DNA of 6,322 bases from an uncultured Chryseolinea sp. (GTDB lineage: Bacteria; Bacteroidota; Bacteroidia; Cytophagales; Cyclobacteriaceae), in NCBI GenBank assembly GCA_946478915.1, contig CAMLER010000313.1, positions 1 through 6,322 on the forward strand, given 5' to 3'. The position numbers and the translations under genes were made by a program. The notes below the pieces were generated by a model, which saw only the letters and a list, made by a program, of their open reading frames with translations, was not told the origin of the DNA and ran no database searches. Positions 1-6,252 of this stretch are shown piece by piece; position 1 is the first letter of the stretch; every line of letters begins with the position of its first letter.

Positions 1-2
1 TC

Positions 3-341
3 GCGCTCCTCCTCATCCTCTACGCAGGCTTCCTCTGGATGACGGCCGCCGGCGCAAGTCCTGTGGAGTATCTAAAAAAACATCCCGGGAGGTATAAGCT
101 ACTGCACTTAAAAGATGCGTCGGAACCTGTCCGCTTCTCTGGAGATGGCGGCAGCGTGGACCAATGGATGCCATTGTTTGGCAAGATGGCAGATCCTGGA
201 ACGGGTGTGTTTGATATTCCTGCAATCGTGGAAGCAGCTAAAAAATCCGGTGCCGACCATTTCTATTTGGAAAGAGATGTAACGCCTACGCCGGAGGAGA
301 CTCTTACGAATTCGTTTAGTTATCTAAGTGCGAAGATTTAG
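3..341 (+). CDS. Sugar phosphate isomerase/epimerase (xylose isomerase-like TIM barrel), C-terminal part only
   Basis: The frame is open from the left edge of the window to a TAG stop, giving 112 residues. The start lies outside; the ATG at 39 is internal. From WMTAAGASPVEYLKKHPGR onward the protein matches the C-terminal third of the xylose isomerase-like TIM-barrel family (AP_endonuc_2 fold). The LLHLKD strand carries the usual metal-binding His, and FYLERD, near the end of the barrel, carries the usual Glu ligand. The tail (ETLTNSFSYLSAKI) is the typical closing helix. Such enzymes are about 280-320 residues long, so roughly two thirds is missing. The substrate cannot be told. The first 11 codons read as a hydrophobic stretch and lack the Asp ligand normally found three residues before the Trp, so the extreme edge may be an assembly artefact. 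It converges with the minus-strand genes. Confidence 0.85.
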   Translation, partial: ALLLILYAGFLWMTAAGASPVEYLKKHPGRYKLLHLKDASEPVRFSGDGGSVDQWMPLFGKMADPGTGVFDIPAIVEAAKKSGADHFYLERDVTPTPEETLTNSFSYLSAKI

Positions 342-350
342 ATTAATTGG

Positions 351-470
351 GTTTTGAAGTTTAAAGTTTGATGTTCAAGGTTCAAGTCCCCGGGGCGTGC
401 GTAGAATCTTTATTACCTCGCACTCCCGATCGCGCTCGAAACTTTGAACTTCAAACTTTGAACGTTAAAC
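351..470. repeat. Long imperfect inverted repeat of 14-base units; likely dispersed repeat and bidirectional terminator
   Basis: The space between two convergent genes is almost wholly self-complementary. The left arm has two tandem 14-base units (359-372 and 373-386), GTTTAAAGTTTGAT and GTTCAAGGTTCAAG. The right arm, read on the minus strand, has GTTCAAAGTTTGAA (450-463) and GTTCAAAGTTTCGA (436-449). Inside them is a GC-rich stem, CGGGGCGTGCG (391-401) against CGCACTCCCG (419-428): ten pairs including one G-T, with one bulged C, around a 17-base loop. The right arm abuts the stop codon of the minus-strand gene. Similar TTCAAAGTTTGAA-type repeats are, as I recall, common between genes in Bacteroidota. 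A terminator role is inferred from position and folding; there is no classical T-tract. Confidence 0.75.
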
Positions 471-917
471 CTATTCCCCGGAGGGCAACATATTCCTAAT
501 CGCACTAATCCTCCATTCACCCTTAACTAACACGGCGATGAAAGAGCTCCACATCTTTCGCATAGAGCCGTCAGCATTTTTTATTTCATAACGGCAGTCA
601 ATGATGGCACTGGTAGCACTTAGCATCTTGATCTTGTCAACTGCTAACGTCCTGGATCCCGGCGTGCTCGCTGAACTTCTTAACATTCCTTTGACGGCCA
701 CTTCGAGACCGTTTCTCCATTCGCCCGTTGATACCAACTGGTCGATGTCGTCGGTTAATATATTTTTTAGCAAAACGGTATCCCTGTTTTCTCTGGCCTC
801 GGAATACTTATCGATAAGGGTTGCGAGATCTTTTTTCTGCTTATCGGTAATCTGGATATGCTGACTGCTGGCGAAAAATGTGATAATCATCAAAGGGAGG
901 AGTAGACATTTTTTCAA
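471..917 (-). CDS. Secreted SnoaL-like / DUF4440-family protein (NTF2-like fold)
   Basis: From the chosen start the product has 148 residues. It opens with a classical signal peptide (MKKCLLLPLMIITFFASSQ), then an NTF2-like domain: an N-terminal helix (DLATLIDKYSEARENRDTVLLKNIL) followed by DDIDQLVSTGEWRNG and two amphipathic strands ending in SSFIAVLVKGEWRISAIRN. That last strand, a W-x-I hairpin near the C-terminus, is the most recognisable mark of the DUF4440/SgcJ-like group. The group has no single activity, so none is assigned; the protein is predicted to be periplasmic or secreted. The start is a TTG at 917. The frame stays open to another TTG at 956, preceded directly by a TAA stop, which would add 13 residues ahead of the signal peptide. 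The only ATG nearby (890) would cut the signal peptide. It lies about 160 bases after the epimerase gene, so co-transcription is uncertain. Confidence 0.75.
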   Translation of the reverse strand: MKKCLLLPLMIITFFASSQHIQITDKQKKDLATLIDKYSEARENRDTVLLKNILTDDIDQLVSTGEWRNGLEVAVKGMLRSSASTPGSRTLAVDKIKMLSATSAIIDCRYEIKNADGSMRKMWSSFIAVLVKGEWRISAIRNMLPSGE

Positions 918-1079
918 ATGACAATTTTTAAGGGTGATCAGAATTTTTACGCACAATTAAACATAGATGTAGTATTCGCCATTGTATCGTACATTTAAAA
1001 CACGGTGGGAGAGAACGATTGCTGGCCGGGCAAATCCGTGGCCGATCAGGTTAGTTTAATGGTGGATTCCCTTTCTCAT

Positions 1080-1934
1080 TCATACTAATCCGTGAGCCTT
1101 ACACATTTGTCTGATGAACGAATGACCCTTTTCTGCAATTTCCCAAGGGGCCGAATATTCTCTCCACACATTGATCGCATTCGCAAAATCAGGGTCGTTT
1201 CGTGAAAATGCCTCGATCGTTAGCCATCCATTATATTCTGTTTTCGATAGCGTCGAATAGGTGTCATCCCAAAGTACATGCCCATCTCCTGGTGTGCCCC
1301 TGTCGTTTTCGCTGATATGGACGTGATGCAGCACGGGCGCGATCGTCTCAAGGGCTGCTGGTATTTTCTTTTCTTCGATATTGGAGTGATGTGTGTCGTA
1401 CATAGCTTTCACCCTGGGATGATTTGTTTTTGTAACCAGATACTTTAATTGATCCATCGTGTTACACAGGTAGCATTCAAAGCGATTGAGCGCCTCCAGG
1501 GCAAGGGTAATGTTAGCCTGATCCGCATAATCTCCAGCAGCGCGGAGTACTTCTGCGCACCACTCGTATTCCTTTTCCTGCGGTGGCAAACGAGAAAATA
1601 CGGCATGGGCGGAATGCATAGGTCCGCACAACACGCTGGCGCGCATGTCGTGACTTCGATCGATGGCCCACCTCAAGCGATCCAATGCTTTGGCCCTGAC
1701 AATGGCCGAGGAATCAACCGGGTTCGATTCCTGATTCATCACCGTTACGGTTGTAGTTTCCAAAGCGATCGATCGAGTATAATCACCAAAGCGTTTGTAT
1801 GCGGCCGCATCAGTAGAGCCCACAAAACATTCAACGCCATCATAGCCGATTTGCTTTAGTCGATCCGCAATTGGAAACAGTTTATCAGAAACGTCAGCGG
1901 TCCATGCCAACACATTAAATCCTACTTTTATCAT
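1080..1934 (-). CDS. D-tagatose/D-psicose 3-epimerase-like TIM-barrel enzyme
   Basis: This is a 284-residue xylose isomerase-like TIM-barrel protein without a signal peptide, so it should be cytoplasmic. The metal and catalytic residues of ketose 3-epimerases can be read in order: E147 in LALEALNRFE, D180 and H183 in MYDTHHSN, H206 and R212 in HVHISENDRGTPGDGH, and E241 in LTIEAFSR. The residue numbers are a constant five lower than those known for Pseudomonas cichorii D-tagatose 3-epimerase (E152, D185, H188, H211, R217, E246), and the second Glu of NRFE (E153) is also kept. E147 and E241 would be the acid/base pair and E147, D180, H206 and E241 the divalent metal ligands. The family also includes hydroxypyruvate isomerase-like and 3-keto-sugar enzymes, so the substrate is open. 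The ATG at 1934 is the natural start, 50 bases after the stop of the large upstream gene, suggesting one operon. Confidence 0.88.
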   Translation of the reverse strand: MIKVGFNVLAWTADVSDKLFPIADRLKQIGYDGVECFVGSTDAAAYKRFGDYTRSIALETTTVTVMNQESNPVDSSAIVRAKALDRLRWAIDRSHDMRASVLCGPMHSAHAVFSRLPPQEKEYEWCAEVLRAAGDYADQANITLALEALNRFECYLCNTMDQLKYLVTKTNHPRVKAMYDTHHSNIEEKKIPAALETIAPVLHHVHISENDRGTPGDGHVLWDDTYSTLSKTEYNGWLTIEAFSRNDPDFANAINVWREYSAPWEIAEKGHSFIRQMCKAHGLV

Positions 1935-1984
1935 CGTACAATACTTTGATGTTTAACAGACTCTCCCAGTAATTTCAAACTTCT

Positions 1985-4900
1985 TTATTTTTCAATTGGA
2001 TGCTGCTGAAGCAATTCTTCCGTCGTATAGAAATTAGTTTTGTTCTTTGTAGCATCCCGTACTTTTTTCACTTGCCCAGCATCGATTGCCGAAGCCCGGT
2101 TGCCAAATGAATTTCGGACGTAAGTGAGGACTGCCGCAATCTCTTCATCATTGAGTAAGCCGGCGAAGGGCGTCATCGGTACCTGACCAGCATATTTTTG
2201 GCCCAGAACTTCGATGGGACCTTGCAACCCTTTAAGAGTAATTTTAATGAGACGTTCCTCATTACCGGTTACCCATGGGGTGCCAGCAAGAGGAGGGAAG
2301 CCCGACGCAGACAGGCCTGCTCCGTCAGGTTGATGGCAGGTGTTGCAGTATCCTTCACGACTGTAAATTGCTTTTCCTTTTAAAAATAGATCCAGATCTT
2401 TTCCCTTGAGATGAGTGGTAACCGCTTCCTCTTTTTTCTCCTCCACGGATCGTCCATTTATGTGAGCAACGGCTGCCTCATACGCAGGTGCCATCCACTC
2501 ATCGAGTGGCAGCTTACTTGCTTCATTGAGTATAGCCATGCCGTCCTCATTGTTCAGCCACGATGCCGCGACTATTGCTTCTAATCGCACACGGCCATGG
2601 TTGTCTTTCGCTGCCTGCGTCAACAATTCTTTTTGATCTTTCACCTGATGTCCGGTATATCTCAATACCCGGACTGCGGCTGACCTTACGCGATAATCTT
2701 TTGCGCCAAGCAACTGTCTAAGCAAATCCTGATCTACTTTGTTGATTCCCCACGATACCCATAAGGCTTCTAGTAAATGGTGTTCGTATTTTGGATCGTT
2801 CTTGTCCAGCTTATTTATCCAGCCAGCCAGTTGCGATGAAATTTCAGGAACATTTCGTCCCCTCAATTCGCGGCGCGTCCGATAGCGTGTCCTGTATTCG
2901 GGAAGCTTCAAATTATCCAAAAGTGTTTCAATACTTGCGCCCGCCACTACCGCCGGCTCAACAAGCGGGCGCGAAGGATATGTGACACGATAAATTCTTC
3001 CGTGGGCATGATCTCGAAGAGGGTCACGCGCGCTATGCTGCATGTGTCCGATCAGGACGTTATGCCAGTCTGCGATATAAAGAGATCCGTCGGGCGCAAA
3101 TTCAAGATCTACTGGTCTGAAATTCTTATCATCCGACTTTATGAGATCAAGTCGATGTTTGCTATTGTAGCCAGTACCATCATCTACCAGCGAATGCATT
3201 TTTGTGCCGAGGAAACCGATCGTGTTGTTGATGAGAAAGTCACCCTGGACTTCATCAGGAAAATGCCGGCTCGAAACGAATTCCAGCCCTGACGTGGGGC
3301 GTACTCTGTGCTTTTCCTCTATCAGATTTTTTGATTTAGGCGATGATACTCCATATCTCGGTAAAATACTTCCGGGCATCATCCAACGAACATCAGGACT
3401 CGATGTTTCTGCGAAGAAGTTTTGGCCCCAGTCATCAAAAGCAATACCCCAAGGGTTAGGTATTGCGAGCTGGGCTGTTCGTTCAAGTTTACGGCGCGCG
3501 GGATTATACCTGTAAAAGCCGCCATTGGTAGCGCGAACCGGCCCATACGATGTTTCTACATTTGTATGGAGGAAAACGCCTTCACCCATGTAGATAGCAC
3601 CTGATGGGTCAGCACTGTAGGCGTGTATCTCATGATGTGTGTCGTGATCGTCAAATCCACTGAGTACGATTTCCTTTTTATCCGCCTTATCGTCACCATC
3701 TGTGTCGGTGAACAACATAAAGTTTGTACCCTGTGAAACGTAAACTCCTTCGGGAGCTATTTCGAATCCATTGGGAAGATGCAGTCCGTCTGCAAATACA
3801 ATCAGCTTGTCTGCTTTGCCGTCCGAATTCGTGTCCTCTAAAATGATAAGCTTGTCATTTGGTTTTTGATCTCCCGGCTTGTAGTGCGGATAACTGGGCA
3901 TGGTAGCCACCCAGAGACGACCTTTATTGTCGAACGCAATCTGTGACGGTTTAGCCAGATCCGGAAACTCTTTTTCTGAAGCAAACAGCTCAATCTTATA
4001 GCCAGGTGCTACCTTTAATTTGCTAACCGCATCCTCCCCGTAAAGGTATTGCAGACTTCCATTTTTCTCTGGATTGTAATTGGTCTTCACTTCCGGCAGT
4101 TGCTTTGTTTTTTTATCTGCTTCCGCGACATCCATTTTTTGTCCCTTGGCAGCCTGCCAGATAGCCTGGTCACGGATAGCCGTCATCTCCCTGATCTTCT
4201 CAATTTCAAAAGGATAATTTTCTGGTCCGAATGGATTGTAACGCCGTCCATATACGTGGACGCCATTCGGAATTTTGAAGTCATTATGCCACATCCAGTT
4301 CTTTTCCAAAACTGCTTCCTTAATTAGTTGCCTGTGGTTTTCAGCTGCGCTATTAACGGCACCGAATATTTCATCCGCCAAAACCTTTGATAACTTTTCA
4401 TATCCATTATCCGTCAGCTGAGAACCGTCTATCGTAAGTGGCTCACTGGCTGACTGAAACCATTGGCTAGAAGGTGTAAAGACATCTACAAACGCTACTT
4501 TATTGGCGCCGGCAACCTCTCTCATCGCGTCTGCATATAGTTTAAGGTTGGCATTCTCGGTTTTGCCGTCGGGCAGATCAATTTTTTCCGACAGATCTTC
4601 GAAAGCGATTGGGGATACTAATACAAGGCTTGGCGCTGTTTTGCCATTATATTCCTGGTTGAGAGTATGCTTGATGAATGCATCCAGCTCATTTTTGTAA
4701 TTCTGCAATCCTGACTGCCCTTGAAATGATTCGTTGTACCCAAAGAAGGCAATAATAATGTCGGCTTTTAGTCGGGTAAGCCATTCATCTTCCGTATCAA
4801 AATGCCCCTGACTATCCGAATAATTGGCGAGTTCTGTCTGAAATTTTTCAGCGCCCGGAAAAGCCCACGGTGACACCCGGGCGGCATGTGGTCTAAACCC

Positions 4901-5164
4901 TGGCGTATTCCCTCCATCACACATATTTCGGATGAACAATAAACTATCGGGATATCGAACGTGCATTTCCGTTTCAAAATGACCAAAGTTCATCATCCTC
5001 GATCCGAGGTTGTTTCCAATAAGTATAATTCGCGAGTTCTTTTTCAGGGTAACCTGGCTTGATGAGGACTTCGTCTTGGTGCATTGCCAGCTAAGAAATG
5101 CAATCAAAATGATCAGGATGTGCCCGATTGTTTTGTGGAGGTTTTTTCTTGTCGAATGATACAT
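1985..5164 (-). CDS. PVC-type heme-binding protein: SGNH-like domain, beta-propeller, HEAT repeats and cytochrome c
   Basis: A 1059-residue exported fusion protein. Residues 10-27 form a hydrophobic leader before C28, a possible but non-canonical lipoprotein cysteine (LSWQC). Residues about 44-270 resemble an SGNH/GDSL hydrolase, but the Ser block reads IGNNLGS (49-55) and the DxxH block reads DGSQ (246-249), so it is probably not a working esterase. Residues about 385-730 are the propeller of the 'membrane-bound dehydrogenase' family (TIGR02604), with Ca-binding-like loops DTNSDGKAD (444-452) and DTDGDDKAD (487-495) and the hallmark FRPVDLEFAPDGSLYIADWH (682-701). Residues about 795-905 look like HEAT repeats. 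The end is a class I cytochrome c: C940-x-x-C943-H944 binds heme and M997 in QVPMTPF is the likely sixth ligand. Role by inference: periplasmic oxidation of a sugar-like substrate, with electrons leaving through the heme. It sits 72 bases after the thuA-like gene. Confidence 0.92.
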   Translation of the reverse strand: MYHSTRKNLHKTIGHILIILIAFLSWQCTKTKSSSSQVTLKKNSRIILIGNNLGSRMMNFGHFETEMHVRYPDSLLFIRNMCDGGNTPGFRPHAARVSPWAFPGAEKFQTELANYSDSQGHFDTEDEWLTRLKADIIIAFFGYNESFQGQSGLQNYKNELDAFIKHTLNQEYNGKTAPSLVLVSPIAFEDLSEKIDLPDGKTENANLKLYADAMREVAGANKVAFVDVFTPSSQWFQSASEPLTIDGSQLTDNGYEKLSKVLADEIFGAVNSAAENHRQLIKEAVLEKNWMWHNDFKIPNGVHVYGRRYNPFGPENYPFEIEKIREMTAIRDQAIWQAAKGQKMDVAEADKKTKQLPEVKTNYNPEKNGSLQYLYGEDAVSKLKVAPGYKIELFASEKEFPDLAKPSQIAFDNKGRLWVATMPSYPHYKPGDQKPNDKLIILEDTNSDGKADKLIVFADGLHLPNGFEIAPEGVYVSQGTNFMLFTDTDGDDKADKKEIVLSGFDDHDTHHEIHAYSADPSGAIYMGEGVFLHTNVETSYGPVRATNGGFYRYNPARRKLERTAQLAIPNPWGIAFDDWGQNFFAETSSPDVRWMMPGSILPRYGVSSPKSKNLIEEKHRVRPTSGLEFVSSRHFPDEVQGDFLINNTIGFLGTKMHSLVDDGTGYNSKHRLDLIKSDDKNFRPVDLEFAPDGSLYIADWHNVLIGHMQHSARDPLRDHAHGRIYRVTYPSRPLVEPAVVAGASIETLLDNLKLPEYRTRYRTRRELRGRNVPEISSQLAGWINKLDKNDPKYEHHLLEALWVSWGINKVDQDLLRQLLGAKDYRVRSAAVRVLRYTGHQVKDQKELLTQAAKDNHGRVRLEAIVAASWLNNEDGMAILNEASKLPLDEWMAPAYEAAVAHINGRSVEEKKEEAVTTHLKGKDLDLFLKGKAIYSREGYCNTCHQPDGAGLSASGFPPLAGTPWVTGNEERLIKITLKGLQGPIEVLGQKYAGQVPMTPFAGLLNDEEIAAVLTYVRNSFGNRASAIDAGQVKKVRDATKNKTNFYTTEELLQQHPIEK

Positions 5165-5236
5165 TGTCGTGAATTCCCGGGGCCCTAATCAGAACGCATT
5201 ATATACAAACAAATCTTTGCAGAGGTGATGGTCACA
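5165..5236 (-). other. Short intergenic gap inside the probable operon
   Basis: These 72 bases separate the stop of the thuA-like gene from the ATG of the large heme protein. On the minus strand there is a TATATAAT stretch, but no convincing -35 or Bacteroidota-type TTG/TAnnTTTG pair at a usable distance, and no terminator-like hairpin with a T-run. I read it as a transcribed spacer, so the two genes are probably co-transcribed. A secondary start within it cannot be excluded. Confidence 0.4.
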
Positions 5237-6082
5237 TTATTCTCTATATGGTACATTAAAGCTGATCTTCCCTTTCCAATTTTTTGGAACAGGCTTATCG
5301 AGGGTCCAATGGATTGCGTTTATCATAAGCCGTTGGAATGCTTCAACATCGAAATCTGCTGGGTGTCCCATAGTGGTGGCAAATACTTTCCCACCAGCAG
5401 CTGTTTGCCACGTCCAGGCTACTGGATTATCTTCAAACCCCGCTTTGTCAGGATTAACAGCTTTTCCCATCAACAACCATTTAGAACCTTTTGCAGGAAA
5501 ATTTGGCAATACTTTATACAGCCATGACCGCACGTGGAACGCAGGATCGACTCCTGTCAGGATGGGATGCTGTGCATTTTCTTTAATGATCGAAACATCT
5601 GTGCTGCATTCATGTCCGCAATGCGTATGTCCGGCCGGACCGCCCCAGCCCGGAGGGGAACCCATGGCCATTTCACCAAAGGCATTCCATTTCTCCAGCG
5701 GGTGTCCTTTTGGATAATTGAAAGCGTGAGTAGTGGTACGCAGGCCGATTACAGGCTTACCCGATTTAAGGTAATCGTCGATGTATTTTATCTGGTCTTC
5801 CGGCAGCCTTCTCCAGCGAAGGTAGAACACGGCAAGGTCAGCATCTTTGAGAGCTTCCAGGCCAGGGATATTTTCTTCAGCATTGTGGTCAGGGTAAGCT
5901 TTCAGCACCTTCACATTCATGCCGTACATTTCTTTCAGTGCGTCCGCAAGTAGGGGCATCGTTGCCTCGCTGCTGTACTCGTGATCACCAGTCACAAATA
6001 CCACTGTCGGTTTAGACTGAGCACACGCGCTGCACCACGCGAATGCCGCGACGAGTATTAGGGCTGTTGTTTTGATTTTCAT
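5237..6082 (-). CDS. Secreted ThuA-domain protein
   Basis: A 281-residue protein with a signal peptide (MKIKTTALILVAAFAWCSACA, likely cut after A21; C20 could instead be lipidated). The rest is one ThuA-like domain (PF06283), a glutamine-amidotransferase-like fold. Recognisable blocks are VVFVTGDHEYSS (27-38), DLAVFYLRWRRLP (82-94), GKPVIGLRTTTHAF (108-121) and TTMGHPADF (236-244). The amidotransferase nucleophile Cys is replaced in the GLRTTTHAF block, as usual in ThuA proteins, so it is not an amidotransferase. Rhizobial ThuA is needed for breakdown of trehalose and related disaccharides through 3-keto forms; many Bacteroidota and Planctomycete relatives are exported. An unusual His/Cys cluster lies at 152-159. 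It is the first gene of the probable operon. The ATG at 6082, directly followed by the MKIK signal peptide, fixes the start. Substrate and exact reaction are unknown. Confidence 0.9.
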   Translation of the reverse strand: MKIKTTALILVAAFAWCSACAQSKPTVVFVTGDHEYSSEATMPLLADALKEMYGMNVKVLKAYPDHNAEENIPGLEALKDADLAVFYLRWRRLPEDQIKYIDDYLKSGKPVIGLRTTTHAFNYPKGHPLEKWNAFGEMAMGSPPGWGGPAGHTHCGHECSTDVSIIKENAQHPILTGVDPAFHVRSWLYKVLPNFPAKGSKWLLMGKAVNPDKAGFEDNPVAWTWQTAAGGKVFATTMGHPADFDVEAFQRLMINAIHWTLDKPVPKNWKGKISFNVPYRE

Positions 6083-6163
6083 GTTTTATGCGACATTAAT
6101 TGTTAATCATACTTTGTCAACTTGTGAATTGTGTATGGGCTACTGCCAATCCGCTCAATAAAC
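6083..6163. other. Upstream region of the thuA-like gene; presumed to hold the operon promoter
   Basis: The operon promoter should lie in or just beyond this AT-rich stretch. It contains a small palindrome, ATTAA-TTG-TTAAT (6095-6107), about 13 bases before the ATG, which could be an operator or chance. A minus-strand TTGACA (6115-6120) is present, but its best -10 partner would leave only a few bases of leader. No Bacteroidota promoter can be named with confidence. Confidence 0.3.
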
Positions 6164-6252
6164 GAGGGTCACGAGGACCACAGAGAGGCACCACGAACAC
6201 GACGCAGTTCTCGCCGTGCCCGTTGTGGGGCTTTGTGCCCGTCGTGACCTTG
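6164..6252. repeat. Imperfect inverted repeat of CAC-starting ~9-10-base units; likely dispersed intergenic repeat
   Basis: Two arms of about 41 bases (6164-6204 and 6211-6252) are roughly two-thirds complementary around a 6-base centre (CAGTTC). Each arm splits into four degenerate units. The left reads CACGAGGAC, CACAGAGAGG, CACCACGAA, CACGACG. The right, on the minus strand, reads CACGACGGG, CACAAAGCC, CCACAACGGG, CACGGCGAG. The segment is more GC-rich than its surroundings and has no coding character. Repeats of this CACGAAG/CACAAAG type recur, as I recall, between genes in Bacteroidota. It lies upstream of the thuA-like gene, so it could be at the end of the neighbouring gene or in the leader of this operon. 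Confidence 0.65.

Noticed and set aside
351..470. Possible CRISPR array, because short units recur.
   Set aside because: The units are 14 bases, directly adjacent without spacers, degenerate and arranged as an inverted pair.
1024..1043. GGCC...GGCC inverted ends after the epimerase gene, as a possible terminator.
   Set aside because: Only four or five pairs form, the inner bases do not pair and no T-run follows.
1449..1859. A 136-codon plus-strand frame opposite the epimerase gene.
   Set aside because: It is fully antisense to a gene whose catalytic motifs are all intact and has no protein-like features of its own.
3002..3604. Several overlapping plus-strand frames opposite the propeller region of the large heme protein.
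   Set aside because: The minus-strand frame is continuous and conserved across this whole stretch; the plus-strand frames have no supporting motifs or start signals.
5171..5185. GAATTCCCGGGGCCC looks like a cloning polylinker (overlapping EcoRI, SmaI and ApaI sites).
   Set aside because: It is only 15 bases long, lies between two genes that fit together as neighbours, and no vector sequence flanks it. Chance is the simpler explanation.
5373..5953. Long plus-strand open frames opposite the thuA-like gene (5373-5717 and 5534-5953).
   Set aside because: They lie antisense to a well-recognised conserved protein, have no recognisable domain and show cysteine- and histidine-rich composition typical of shadow frames.
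6093..6120. Minus-strand TTGACA with a TAATGT 16 bases on, resembling a sigma-70 promoter for the thuA-like gene.
   Set aside because: The -10 match is poor, the predicted RNA start would leave only about four bases before the ATG, and Bacteroidota promoters usually follow a different consensus.
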